A DNA stretch of 64,000 bases from an uncultured Candidatus Saccharibacteria bacterium (GCA_938042065.1 CALISG010000022.1:1-64000), one strand, 5' to 3'; positions 6,696 to 16,295 are shown, numbered from the stretch's first letter. The notes: generated from the letters alone by a model not told the origin. Numbers and translations: made by a program.

Positions 6696-6911
6696 ATGAA
6701 AGCAATAAGCAACGCAGAATATCTTAGATTTATAGAAGCCTACTCAAGAGTTGGCAGAGTAAAAAACGAAAAAGCACGTTCCGCACTATATTATTTCTCC
6801 TTTTGTGTAGGCACGCTTATAGATGCAGGAGAAGCAGATATCCTAAAATTATTAGAAGAAGGATATAAGGCAGGGATAAAAGAGATATTAGCAACAGAAA
6901 AGAGGCTATAA
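6696..6911 (+). CDS. Small hypothetical protein
   Basis: A 71-residue mostly helical protein that I do not recognise. No membrane segment or metal site is seen. The start is ATG at 6696, with GGGAG 9 nt upstream inside the end of the HTH gene; an in-frame TTG at 6681 is less likely. It is cotranscribed with the HTH gene and converges on the restriction subunit gene 35 nt away. Confidence 0.55.
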   Translation: MKAISNAEYLRFIEAYSRVGRVKNEKARSALYYFSFCVGTLIDAGEADILKLLEEGYKAGIKEILATEKRL

Positions 6912-6946
6912 ATACATTCGAGGGATATTTAGAAGATAACGGACTA

Positions 6947-9799
6947 TTAGTTAGGCCATCTTAACGGAGGTTTAAACAATTTATCCTCGAAGTCTAAAGC
7001 AAAGTCTTCCACTGTTCGTGGGTCGGTATTGAAGAATTTCAAGCCGATATTTTTTATTTCTTGGAAGCCTCTCGACTGAACTTCTTTGAGGTATTCCTTA
7101 TACGCTTTCTTGTCGTTCTCATTTTCAGTAAACACTACTTCAGAGTTTTCATTTAGCATTATCAAGGACTGCTCTTTCCAATCATCCTGAGCCAATAAAT
7201 GACCGCCCTTAGGTTCAATTAAGCATTGATAATACATTTTTTTATTCAATACATCGTTGATAATAAGTAAATAATCAGGGCTGAAACGGTGGCCATCAAA
7301 TCCGAATAACCAATAATCTAGTTCATTACGAATGACATATATTTCTGAGCCTAGATATTTATTATGTAAGTTTTCTATCTGTGTAGACATCCATTTTACA
7401 AACTTCTTCTCCTCGCTCGTGCCATAGTTCTCATCATATACATACCATTCAGCGTGTTTTACATCGAATTGTAGTTCTGGATTATCGTGGTCGGTTTGGG
7501 GCTTTGCTCTTTCATCAGTAGAAATGAATATCTTCTCTCCAGTTACTGAGTCAATACTTGGGAATGAAGCCAGATAAATAGACTTTTGTTGTGCAAATAT
7601 TTCCGCTAGAGAAATAGGGCGGAAAACATTACTTCCGACAATCTTCGGCATGTTCAAATCAATCGACTTGCGAACTTCTGGCAAAATCACAGCAACCAAT
7701 AACTGCAGTTTTTCCTGAGCATTTAGAAGATGAATGTCCTTACCGTCCTCGTAGGTATATTTGATTATATAAAGTGGCAGATATTTATCGATAAGTTCAT
7801 TGATGGTTTTAATCCCGATTAAATGATGTTTTAAGTTTTCAAATCTAAAGAAATCATTCTCAGAAGAAGCCAGAGCCTTCTCTATAATTGGACGACTGAA
7901 GTATTCCTCTGTAATGCGAATTTCCTTTGTATGTTGGGATGCTATAATCTGGTTCTGTTCTCTGCCAGAAAGACCACCAGAGCGAAGATTATATGTGCTT
8001 GCTTTAATAATGCGTTTAAAGGTGGTATCAATGTCTTCATTAGTGGTTTTCTTCCTCTTCTCGGCCTGGTTCACTAAGACGAAACCTTTCTTATAGGTAT
8101 CGCTTTCTAGGAAGCGTTGTTTCATAGTAATAGTTTTTCGTTCAACACCTTCGTTGATAATACCCTCGCCAAGCAAATCTTGACGTAATGTTTCGAGGAA
8201 GGTTCCAGTTTTAACGAAATGATAGACAAATGTCTCAAGAATGCGACCAGTATCATTCGGGTCGTTGTCGAACTTACGGCGATATTTGTTATACTGAAGA
8301 TTACGACCAAACATACCGCCATCATCTTCTCGATACTCTTTAGGAAGTTCGTAAGGACAATACCTTGCTCCACGACCAATAAGTTGGATATCCTGAAGAG
8401 AAACCTTCTTTGAAGCCGAAATGTCAAAATGAACAATATCAAACAGGCTCAAAACATCCCACCCTTCATTCAAGGCGTTCACCGAAAAGATTGCACGAAT
8501 TTTATTCTTAGGGTCATCAAGTTGTGGCAATAAATCAGCCTTTTCCTTCTTCTGGCTGTTATAAATCAAAGTATTCTCATGTGCGAAGTTAGCACGAATA
8601 AGCGCAGTGAAAGTCTTTAGTCCATCCCAGTCTCCTTGTTGGACTAAACCATTTCTTGGGCTTTTAATCCAGTCAAACATATCACTTATTATTTCGTGTT
8701 CGTGATTAATATTCTTCGTTTTAGCAACACGTTGCAATTCTGATAAGTCTTCCGCACGAAGCGTGCTGATTACTTCATCAAAGAATTTACGGTCTTTTTC
8801 GCTCTCTGCGATCTTAGTGGATTTGATTAGGATTACGGGGGTAAATATCACACCCATAGTCCTCTCTGCAAATAATCGTCTGAATTCAGATAGAGCAACA
8901 GCGTTCACTATAAGTAACCGTTTCTGGTTTTCAATCTGTGTTTCAAAGTTATACAAGAATTTAACATCTTTTGAATAGCCATCCTTATTGAAAGCGAGAA
9001 AATCATAGCGGAAGACAAGTTTATCTTCATATTTCTTATGTATCTTGTCATTGGCGAGATCGATGGTCGCAGTAAACTCGAGAAGCATATTATCTGGATG
9101 CATATTTAATGTCGATAATACAGAAGTTTCCCAGTGTTTTTCTTCTTTAGTGGTCGTCTTGTTTTTTGACTTCGTATCAGCATTTAGACTATGAGCCTCG
9201 TCTGCAATAATTACCATATTATTCTTTTGAAAATCTTCTATCGTCAAGGAATTCTCTTTGTCTTCCGATAAACGATTGACTAGCGTCTGCTGACTGGTGA
9301 AGATAAAGTTAATACTATTATTACTAGATTGGGTAGGCATATTAATTTGTTTTACGCTTATTTTACGTCCATTGATTTTTACGCCTTTTGGATTAAATAG
9401 ATACTTTTCAAACTTATAATCCGTAAAATTTTTCTTAGCCTGTTCAAGGATTTGGTCTCTATGGACTAGGAATACAAAATTATTGTAGCCCTTATTATAT
9501 AGATAAAGCACGCAGGAAACCATTACAAGCGTTTTGCCAGTGCCTGTAGCCATATTGAATAGAAGATGCTTGGAAGCGGTCCTATCGTGCTCAAAAAGCC
9601 AAATAAAATGCTTTAGCGCCTCTTCCTGATATGGACGTAATTTTTTAGACGGATGCAGATTATCAGTGATGTACTCTGGTATCACAAAACTCTTAGACCA
9701 GAGTTGAAATTCGGGGTTATTCTCGATTTTTTTGAAAAGGAAATCATTGAGAGTGTCTTTGATTTTAGTCCTAGTTCTCGGCATCTTCTTGAACTCCAT
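6947..9799 (-). CDS. res: Type III restriction enzyme, Res subunit
   Basis: A 950-residue ATP-dependent helicase-endonuclease, near the usual length for Res proteins. Motifs in order: Q-like/RPYQEEAL at 55-62, Walker A MATGTGKT (83-90), DEAH box (200-203), helicase C-terminal motifs including QLIGRGARY, and a C-terminal PD-(D/E)xK nuclease with Asp842 (SPDY) and Glu862-x-Lys864 (EPKGG). Res pairs with Mod, translocates or slides on DNA and cuts about 25-27 bp from the recognition site when two unmethylated inverted sites are present. Its start overlaps the end of mod by 29 nt; a second ATG at residue 6 is also possible. All motifs look intact. Confidence 0.93.
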   Translation of the reverse strand: MEFKKMPRTRTKIKDTLNDFLFKKIENNPEFQLWSKSFVIPEYITDNLHPSKKLRPYQEEALKHFIWLFEHDRTASKHLLFNMATGTGKTLVMVSCVLYLYNKGYNNFVFLVHRDQILEQAKKNFTDYKFEKYLFNPKGVKINGRKISVKQINMPTQSSNNSINFIFTSQQTLVNRLSEDKENSLTIEDFQKNNMVIIADEAHSLNADTKSKNKTTTKEEKHWETSVLSTLNMHPDNMLLEFTATIDLANDKIHKKYEDKLVFRYDFLAFNKDGYSKDVKFLYNFETQIENQKRLLIVNAVALSEFRRLFAERTMGVIFTPVILIKSTKIAESEKDRKFFDEVISTLRAEDLSELQRVAKTKNINHEHEIISDMFDWIKSPRNGLVQQGDWDGLKTFTALIRANFAHENTLIYNSQKKEKADLLPQLDDPKNKIRAIFSVNALNEGWDVLSLFDIVHFDISASKKVSLQDIQLIGRGARYCPYELPKEYREDDGGMFGRNLQYNKYRRKFDNDPNDTGRILETFVYHFVKTGTFLETLRQDLLGEGIINEGVERKTITMKQRFLESDTYKKGFVLVNQAEKRKKTTNEDIDTTFKRIIKASTYNLRSGGLSGREQNQIIASQHTKEIRITEEYFSRPIIEKALASSENDFFRFENLKHHLIGIKTINELIDKYLPLYIIKYTYEDGKDIHLLNAQEKLQLLVAVILPEVRKSIDLNMPKIVGSNVFRPISLAEIFAQQKSIYLASFPSIDSVTGEKIFISTDERAKPQTDHDNPELQFDVKHAEWYVYDENYGTSEEKKFVKWMSTQIENLHNKYLGSEIYVIRNELDYWLFGFDGHRFSPDYLLIINDVLNKKMYYQCLIEPKGGHLLAQDDWKEQSLIMLNENSEVVFTENENDKKAYKEYLKEVQSRGFQEIKNIGLKFFNTDPRTVEDFALDFEDKLFKPPLRWPN

Positions 9800-11492
9800 A
9801 GAAACGTTCTGTCAGAGCCATTTCATCATTGCTGACTTTATATCTTGCGTCTCGCATATCGAGCAGATTTAAGTATAGTTGGTTCTCATCAAGGATGTCG
9901 ACAAGCATATTACGACGCTGTTCCCAAGTTTTAGAGCGGAAGTTTTCATCTTTCTCAAATTCTTTCTTGTCGAAAAAGAATTTCAAGAAAGCATTCTTCT
10001 GCATGTCCGAATAGACTTCTTTCACGTCACTGATTGAAGTTACTTCCATCAATCTGTCTAGGAAGGATTGGTTGTATTTTTTGAGTTCAAAATAGCAGAA
10101 GGAACTTCCATCTATTACCTTTGTCAATCGTTTCATCATTACATCGATATGTTCTTCTAGTTGTTCACAAACTATAAACTTTCTACTATAACCCTGTTCT
10201 TTGTTAGCCTCGATAACGGCGTGTGCTGTGGTTCCAGAGCCAGCAAAAAAGTCAAGCACAATATCATTATCACCACTCATAATTTTTATGATATCTTCGA
10301 CTGCATAAAGCGATTTAGGATAACTAAAATCATTTTTTCCGATGATGCCTTTTAGAAGATTTGTTCCATTAAATTCAGATTGATATTTCTTGGCAATCCA
10401 AACATTTTTCAAGACCTGCTGTTCGTAATACTTGTGATATAAAATCACTTTCCCATCAACAATTTCTGCTTTGAAAGATTTACTATCATTTAACTCATCA
10501 AATGTCGTTTTTATATTTTTCCAAGAAAAATCACCTGTATTAGTCGTCGGATATAGTTCGTAGGCGTCATCTATTTTAGTAGAAGTAATTGTCTTTAAAT
10601 CCTTACTGACATAGATAGGATACCAGTTTTCTGGACGAGCCTGTTTAGACCATACTGCCCTTGCTCGAATATATGGTTCCCACCTATAAGCACCTTTTTC
10701 ATCTCTTTCAGTGAATGTCGCCTTAACCTCATCATCAATAGCAACCTGTTGAAAATTTGCTTTCTCTTTATTCTTTGCATAAACTAACAAGAACTCACTA
10801 TTCTCTGAGAAGAATTTTGCTTGGTTACGACCTTTTGGATTGTGCTGAACGGTGATAATAGATAGCCTATTATCTCTACCAAAAATTTCGTCCGCAATAA
10901 CTCCAAGATAGAAAAGTTCACAATGGTCAATTGCAATAGTTATAAAGCCATCTTCACGAAGCAGTTCTCGTGCAACTTCAAGCCTATTTTTCATAAATAC
11001 CAACCAAGAAGAATGGTTAAAGGTATTATTGTAAGAAAAGATGTTTTCATCGCCTCCAGTATTGTAAGGAGGGTCAATATAAATTAGTTTTACTTGTTTG
11101 GATAAACGTTCTCTCAACGAGAAAAGAGTAAGTAGATTGTTGCCTTTTATTACTAAATTTTGCTTTAGTTTCCCATTATCATCAAACAATTCAATGTCAC
11201 TATTAGCGGTGAGAGCGACCTCGCCATTTTTATCAACATATTTAAAATTCGTAAGGACTTTTGGTTCTTCAAGAGTGTCAATATCCCTCTTGTCGACTTC
11301 CAGATGCAAAAAGCGCTCATCCCTCCCAACATCCTCTTTATTCATACCAGCCTCAAGGACAGTATCCTTAAATGGGAAGTTTAGAACTATATCAGGTGCA
11401 TTTGCTAAATAATTGCCAGTTTGATTAGAGAATAGACCAATACGATTACTATATATCGTAAAGCGTCCTTTTTTTAGAGAGTTGTCGCTCAT
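9771..11492 (-). CDS. mod: Type III DNA methyltransferase, Mod subunit
   Basis: A 573-residue beta-class N6-adenine methyltransferase: catalytic motif IV DPPYNTG (140-146) precedes the AdoMet-binding motif I FAGSGTT (416-422), with the target-recognition region between them (about 190-390). It gives the specificity of the Type III system and protects host DNA by methylating one strand of the site. The start is ATG at 11492 with AAAGGA upstream. It is the first gene of the mod-res operon and is divergent from the MerR-like gene at 11612, which could control it. No simple-sequence repeat that would cause phase variation was seen in the gene. Confidence 0.94.
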   Translation of the reverse strand: MSDNSLKKGRFTIYSNRIGLFSNQTGNYLANAPDIVLNFPFKDTVLEAGMNKEDVGRDERFLHLEVDKRDIDTLEEPKVLTNFKYVDKNGEVALTANSDIELFDDNGKLKQNLVIKGNNLLTLFSLRERLSKQVKLIYIDPPYNTGGDENIFSYNNTFNHSSWLVFMKNRLEVARELLREDGFITIAIDHCELFYLGVIADEIFGRDNRLSIITVQHNPKGRNQAKFFSENSEFLLVYAKNKEKANFQQVAIDDEVKATFTERDEKGAYRWEPYIRARAVWSKQARPENWYPIYVSKDLKTITSTKIDDAYELYPTTNTGDFSWKNIKTTFDELNDSKSFKAEIVDGKVILYHKYYEQQVLKNVWIAKKYQSEFNGTNLLKGIIGKNDFSYPKSLYAVEDIIKIMSGDNDIVLDFFAGSGTTAHAVIEANKEQGYSRKFIVCEQLEEHIDVMMKRLTKVIDGSSFCYFELKKYNQSFLDRLMEVTSISDVKEVYSDMQKNAFLKFFFDKKEFEKDENFRSKTWEQRRNMLVDILDENQLYLNLLDMRDARYKVSNDEMALTERFYGVQEDAEN

Positions 11493-11575
11493 AGTTTATC
11501 CTTTATGTAAATTAACAAGTCCTTTTCAATTATTATACTAGAAAAATCGATTTTTTATCTTTACAAAAGTAGGTC

Positions 11576-11605
11576 TTGCATAAAAATCTTACAATATGGT
11601 ATAAT
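11576..11605 (+). promoter_or_regulatory. Promoter of leaderless MerR-like gene
   Basis: TTGCAT (11576-11581) and TATAAT (11600-11605) are 18 nt apart, and the -10 box ends 6 nt before the ATG at 11612. Transcription should begin at or next to the start codon. Confidence 0.65.
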
Positions 11606-11611
11606 TTATGT

Positions 11612-12430
11612 ATGACAGAGAAAAAACTACAAGAAGATGAATTTGTGTATCTCACTGACGGTAACTGGACTACTTTAGCAAGTGCGTCAGACGGTTACTA
11701 CGAACAGTTGTCTGCATCTTGGCAACAACCAAGAGCAAGGATTAAGAACGTTGATATGACATACAGGTCATTGAATTACCTATCAAGTATCGGTTTGTTT
11801 CCCGATAACCGAGAGGAAGACGGCAAAGGTTGGCGAGAGTTATCATATACTGAATGTATTTACCTGACCTTAGTCTCTGAGTTGAGGCGGTTCAATGTCA
11901 AAGCAGAGACAATTCAGCGTGTTTTTAATGCTTTCAGTAAAAAAGTAAAAACAAAAGAAGCAATGGTTTACTCTAGCGTTTGGCTAGATGTTTTTATGCT
12001 GACGCACTGCCTTCATTCCGAAGTATATTTGACTATTAATCCGAATGGCGAAGTTCGTTTCCTAGATACGGGAAGCGCATTCTTTTATTTGGAGTATGAA
12101 AATAAAAGTGGCGTAATTTTCATTCCATTATCTACGGTCATTAATAAGTTTCGCCTAAGGAATAACCTTAAGCAGATTGAAATAAAATATAACATTTTTA
12201 GTGATGGTCTTAAAAATTCTGAGCGCAGTATGGTAATGGGCTCACGCCAATTAGAGGATGGCGAAAAAATGGAAGTCATCAAGAAAAGACAGGGTGCCCT
12301 GATTACTACTAGCAAAAAAGTTGACGAAGAATTATTCAGCAAGATATCCTCACTGGTCGATGAGGATTTTGGTAGTATAAAAGCCTCGAAAGAAGGCGGA
12401 AAGGTTGTAAGCGCACAAAAAAAGAAGTAA
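11612..12430 (+). CDS. MerR-like transcriptional regulator
   Basis: A 272-residue protein. Residues about 45-100 resemble a MerR winged HTH: YRSLNYLSSIGLFPDNRE, then a GWRELSYTECIYLTLVSEL helix and a recognition-like segment RRFNVKAETIQRVF. The remaining 170 residues have no recognised domain and may sense a ligand or bind a partner; the C terminus is lysine-rich. The start is ATG at 11612; an in-frame TTG at 11576 is part of the -35 box. It is divergent from mod with 119 nt between, so it may act as the control protein of the restriction system. The HTH call is fairly good, the role is inferred. Confidence 0.6.
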   Translation: MTEKKLQEDEFVYLTDGNWTTLASASDGYYEQLSASWQQPRARIKNVDMTYRSLNYLSSIGLFPDNREEDGKGWRELSYTECIYLTLVSELRRFNVKAETIQRVFNAFSKKVKTKEAMVYSSVWLDVFMLTHCLHSEVYLTINPNGEVRFLDTGSAFFYLEYENKSGVIFIPLSTVINKFRLRNNLKQIEIKYNIFSDGLKNSERSMVMGSRQLEDGEKMEVIKKRQGALITTSKKVDEELFSKISSLVDEDFGSIKASKEGGKVVSAQKKK

Positions 12431-12532
12431 AAAATCTTGTTATTGATGATTAGTAAGCAAGAAGTCTCGACTATATGAAAAACATAGGTTGACGACATCT
12501 TCCTACAAATCTAAGCATTGTTTCTATCAAAG

Positions 12533-12582
12533 AACTTGAGGAAACTTCATAAAGGAAATCCACCATGGAAGTTTCTCAAGTT
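12533..12582 (+). promoter_or_regulatory. Hairpin presenting the RBS and start codon of the 49-residue gene
   Basis: AACTTGAGGAAACTTC (12533-12548) can pair with GAAGTTTCTCAAGTT (12568-12582), leaving one bulged G. The 19-nt loop holds the AAGGA ribosome site and the ATG at 12565. Such a long stem around a start region suggests translational control. Confidence 0.5.
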
Positions 12583-12714
12583 GAGAATATCAAGAAAATA
12601 GCCTCAAAAATCAGTCATCCAGATAAAAAGAAAAGAACTGAGACGGCAATAGAAATTAATGAATTTGCAAAGATTATACTTGCGCAATACGACTTTGAAA
12701 GGAGCAAAAAATGA
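12565..12714 (+). CDS. Small protein upstream of serine recombinase
   Basis: A 49-residue charged protein, rich in Lys and Glu, unrecognised. It has AAGGAAA before its ATG, and its TGA overlaps the ATG of the recombinase remnant as ATGA (12711-12714), the classic pattern of translational coupling. This position suggests a partner of the recombinase, perhaps a directionality or regulatory factor. The first codons form one arm of a strong hairpin. Coding is supported by the ribosome site and the overlap only. Confidence 0.45.
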   Translation: MEVSQVENIKKIASKISHPDKKKRTETAIEINEFAKIILAQYDFERSKK

Positions 12715-14158
12715 TAAACGCAAATAGCATACACTAGAGTTTCATCACGAGAACAAGTAGATGAAGGAAATAGCCTAGCGGTGCAGAAGCACGTTATTTC
12801 TGAATTTACTCAAAAGAATGGTGTCAAAATTAATAAATGGTTCGTATAAGAAGGCGAAAGTGCAAAAACGGCAAACCGAACCAAGTTGAAGGAGATGCTT
12901 ACTTATGCTGTTAAGCATAAAGGAGAAAACACATCGCTTCTAATTTATAAAAGTCGACCGCCTATCCCGTAATGTTGGTGACTATATGACCTTGAAAGAC
13001 GCTCTCGGAAAATGTGGCATTCAGGTTTATTCAGCTACTGAGCGTTTTGAAGATACTTCTCTCGATAGAGCGATGGAAAGTATCGCATCTACATTTGCTC
13101 AGTTAGATAACGAAACAAGAGCAGAGCGTTGTAAGGGCGGTATGGTAGAAGGCGTTCGTGAGTGTCGTTGGATGTGGAATGCTCCTATCGGATATGCTAA
13201 TGGCAGATGGGCAGACTGTCGATCCGCGTTCAGTGAGATGTGGAATGCTCCTATCGGATATGCTAATGGCAGGGATATAACTGGCAAGCGCAATATAGTT
13301 CTCGATGACCGAGAAGATTTTGTAAATATCTTACGATCGTCTTGGCATTTAATTGTATCTGGTAGCAACGAAACCGAAGCGTCAAAGATAGTTAAATACG
13401 CAGTTGAAGATAGCGGGCTATAAAGAGATCTCCCGAAATACTTTTTCCAGAATACTGAGGAAGAAAATTTATATTGGAATTGTCGAAGGACTTGGGCTTG
13501 CAATTCAAAGCAAGACAATTACTCTATTAGTAGAAGAGGATGTGTTTTATAAGGCAAACAGCATTCTTAGCGGGAATGCGAATGTAGGCAACAAGTATGT
13601 AAAACATAACGAAAATATCCGCTTCGTGGAGTGCTATATTGCAAGAACGGTCACAAAATGACTGCTTCTGCTCCGAAAGGTAGGAATAAAACGTATCCTA
13701 AATATCATTGTCCTAAATGTAAAGGACAACATATGAACTATGACTTTGCATATGTGAATGAGGAATTCCTGAACTATATAAAGGATTTCAAAATGAGCAG
13801 AGACATCAAAGAAGCGCTCAAGACGGCTATAAAACTTAATCTCGAAGACAGGATTAAGAATAATTCAGGAGTGAAGGAAAAACTTACGCAACGCCTCACT
13901 CAGATAGACGCTGAGAGAAAAGAAGTTGTGCGCAAGAATATCAAGGGTGCTTTAACGGATAAAATTACTCAGGATACAATAGGCGACTATGATGCTGAGG
14001 AAACCGAAATTAGGCTAAAATTGAACGAAATGAGCGACGATACTGAAGACGTAGAATTTGGCGTCAACAAACTGTCAAACTTAGTCGAAACATTTCAGGA
14101 AATTGAAGACCCTGAAATCCGTTTTCGGTTCCAAAAATGGTTTTTCCCGCAGGCTTGA
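12711..14158 (+). pseudogene. Large serine recombinase, degraded
   Basis: The reading is spread over three frames. YTRVSSREQVDEGNSLAVQK (from 12730) is the catalytic N terminus with the nucleophilic serine; then come an arm like DRLSRNVGDY, the AQLDNETRAER helix, the recombinase domain, a zinc-ribbon-like CKNGHKM...CPKCKG and a C-terminal coiled coil. Lesions: a frame break just after the ATG, a TAA at 12847-12849, one extra A near 12950, and frame shifts near 13410 and 13640. Five lesions make a sequencing artefact unlikely though not impossible. It is probably the former integrase of the island, now unable to make a full protein. It ends about 100 bp from tRNA-Glu. Confidence 0.85.
13171..13272 (+). 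repeat. 36-bp direct repeat inside the recombinase remnant
   Basis: The 36 bases at 13171-13206 recur exactly at 13237-13272, a 66-bp period (22 codons, in frame). Each copy encodes MWNAPIGYANGR, part of the recombinase domain that normally occurs once. The intervening 30 bp are not repeated. It is an internal duplication in the decaying gene. Confidence 0.85.
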
Positions 14159-14210
14159 CGTTTGACGGTGAAAAATTTAGAACCACTAAAATACCTGCTA
14201 TTTTACAGAT

Positions 14211-14239
14211 AAAAAGAACTGCCCTTGCAGGCAATTCTT
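14211..14239 (-). terminator. Intrinsic terminator after tRNA-Glu
   Basis: On the minus strand AAGAATTGCC and GGCAGTTCTT form a 10-bp stem (one G-U pair) with a short loop, followed by a T run. It lies 16 nt past the tRNA 3' end. Confidence 0.75.
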
Positions 14240-14255
14240 GTCAAAATTTCACTAC

Positions 14256-14330
14256 TGGTGACTCTACCGGGAATCGAACCCGGGTTGCCGGGATGAGAAC
14301 CCGGTGTCCTAACCGCTAGACGATAGAGCC
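14256..14330 (-). tRNA. tRNA-Glu (CTC)
   Basis: A full cloverleaf with acceptor GGCTCTA/TAGAGTC, anticodon loop TTCTCAT (anticodon CTC), T-loop GGTTCGATTCC and encoded CCA. Its 3' end faces the island and the recombinase remnant. Confidence 0.95.
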
Positions 14331-14368
14331 AAACTGTTGAATATTATAGCAGCAGAGCTGGGCGTTGT

Positions 14369-14746
14369 CTAGCTGCCGAGCTGCTGAATGATTTCGATTA
14401 GGCGGCGCGGCGTGATTTCAGCCTTAATCAGGTAGGCGTCGGCGTCGTTCTCTAGGGCGGCGCGGCTTTTCTCGTCTTGATCGAAATTTGTCATGACGAC
14501 GATACGCGACTTCTCGGCGCTGTTTTCTTCGAATTTGCGGATGGCGGTCATGATTTCGGTGCCGCGCATCTCTGGTAGCATGATATCGAGCAAGATTAAA
14601 TCGTAATGCTGATTAGTAGCCATAACCAAACCATCGTGGCCGTCCACCGCCCACTCGACGTTATAGCCAGCCATTTTGAGGCTGCGAACATACATCTCGC
14701 CGATGAAACGGTCGTCTTCGATGACTAAGATTGTGGAAATTGCCAT
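14369..14746 (-). CDS. Single-domain response regulator
   Basis: A 125-residue CheY-like receiver without output domain: acidic pair in VIEDDR, phosphoacceptor Asp54 in LLDIMLPE, Thr86 and Lys108. It follows the histidine kinase gene by 13 nt and is cotranscribed with it, so the kinase is the probable phosphodonor. It may act by protein contact. Lys108 replaces the usual KP with KA. The start has AGGAG upstream. Confidence 0.92.
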   Translation of the reverse strand: MAISTILVIEDDRFIGEMYVRSLKMAGYNVEWAVDGHDGLVMATNQHYDLILLDIMLPEMRGTEIMTAIRKFEENSAEKSRIVVMTNFDQDEKSRAALENDADAYLIKAEITPRRLIEIIQQLGS

Positions 14747-14759
14747 AGTACTCTCCTGA

Positions 14760-16295
14760 TTACCCCGTGTATTTAGTGTGATTTTTAATCCAGCTGTTGC
14801 CTACCGAGATGATTTCGGTGTTGGAATTGTCGGCGTTGTGCAGTTTGTCAGAAACAGCGGCATAGATTGGTAGCGTGAAGGTGAAAGTTGCCCCCTGTCC
14901 TTCGGTGCTTGATACGCCGATAGTGCCGCCGTGACTTTCGATGATAGCTTTGCTGAGATACAAGCCGATGCCAGTGCCAGCGACTGTCTCGCGGCTGCGG
15001 TGGCTGCGGTAGAATTTGTGGAAGAGATTGTTGATGACGCTGGCTGGAATGCCGATGCCATTGTCGGCGACCGAAACTTCAACATGCTTGTCTTTGGCTC
15101 GAGCAGTGACACGGACGGCACCGCTTTCGTCGGAGTATTTGATGGCATTATCGATGAGATTAGACAACACTTCGGAAATACTAGAGCGGTCGGCGGCAAC
15201 GGTCGGTAAATCGCTCGGAATGTCAACGAATAGTGAACGATGCTGCGAGCGGGCGCGCAGCTCCATATCGTCGCGGATAGTCTCGTAGATTGTCGCCAAC
15301 GAATCTTCGTGCAGTTGGAGTTTGAGGTGGCGGCGGTCGTAACGACTGGTGTTGAGGATATTGTTGATGTAGCCAGATAAACGATTGCCGCTAACGATTA
15401 ATCTTTGGAAAAGCTCTTTTTGATCGGGCTCGAGTTTACTATCGAGTTCGAGCGCCAGTACGTCTAAGTAGCCGCGGATAACGGTGATTGGACCGCGCAG
15501 CTCGTGGGCGGCGAACGAGATGAAGTCAAGGTCGTCGTCCTCTGGCTGGTAGATTTCGGTCTCGTCGTAAGCGGTAATGATAGCATCCGCGGTATTACCT
15601 TGTTCGAAATCAACAGTGATATTGAAAATACGGCGGTCTTCTTGCCCGATGACCTTGTTGGGAACTCGCAGCCAAATTTTGCGGGCGCGAACATTGTCGG
15701 TACGGTGTTGGTTGAGCCATTCAATCAGGTCGGTGCCGTCGTCAAATAGCAAGTCAAAATGATAAGCGCCTTTGGCGTCGAGCGAGATTGGCGCGGCGCG
15801 GTTAGCGAAAATTACGCCATTGTTCTTGTCGAGGATAATTATGCCAGTGCTTGTCAGATTGAGGGCGCTGGCTAGTTCGTCAGTTGCGCTAGTTTTGTCT
15901 GGGCTGGTTTCGGTATGTTCTTTGTAGATAGACAGCAGCATATCGCTAAAGCCGGTAGCTTTGTATTCTTTATTGCTAGGGTTTGGCAACTTTTGGTCGA
16001 TTTTTTGTCCAGCGGCATTAACTAGCGCGGTCGAGAGGTCGCGCAGCGGAATCATGGCAAAAGACAAAACTGCGAAATTTGTTGCAGTAGAAATGATTAG
16101 TAGCGAAATGACAATTGTTGCAATAAGAAAGACGTCTAGGCGAACCTGCAAAATGATCATTATTGCAATAACCGATAAAGCGACCAATAATTGAACGAGA
16201 ACAGATATTATTGCAACCTTGTTGCGATGAATACGCCAAAAATCACGCATTTCTGGTGTACGTTTGACTACTGGCTTGGCGTCGCTTACTGCCAC
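14760..16295 (-). CDS. Membrane sensor histidine kinase
   Basis: A 511-residue kinase. Two membrane segments at about 27-50 and 54-80, a HAMP-like linker, a PAS-like domain (about 140-250), the HisKA dimerisation helix with His264 in FAAHELRGP, and an HATPase domain with N box NLIDNAIKYS, G1 DNGIGIP, F box FHKFYRS and G2 GTGIGLYL. The signal is unknown and almost no extracellular loop separates the two membrane segments, so sensing may be in the membrane or by the PAS domain. Its start overlaps the DUF3048 gene end by 10 nt, and the receiver gene follows. Confidence 0.93.
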   Translation of the reverse strand: MAVSDAKPVVKRTPEMRDFWRIHRNKVAIISVLVQLLVALSVIAIMIILQVRLDVFLIATIVISLLIISTATNFAVLSFAMIPLRDLSTALVNAAGQKIDQKLPNPSNKEYKATGFSDMLLSIYKEHTETSPDKTSATDELASALNLTSTGIIILDKNNGVIFANRAAPISLDAKGAYHFDLLFDDGTDLIEWLNQHRTDNVRARKIWLRVPNKVIGQEDRRIFNITVDFEQGNTADAIITAYDETEIYQPEDDDLDFISFAAHELRGPITVIRGYLDVLALELDSKLEPDQKELFQRLIVSGNRLSGYINNILNTSRYDRRHLKLQLHEDSLATIYETIRDDMELRARSQHRSLFVDIPSDLPTVAADRSSISEVLSNLIDNAIKYSDESGAVRVTARAKDKHVEVSVADNGIGIPASVINNLFHKFYRSHRSRETVAGTGIGLYLSKAIIESHGGTIGVSSTEGQGATFTFTLPIYAAVSDKLHNADNSNTEIISVGNSWIKNHTKYTG

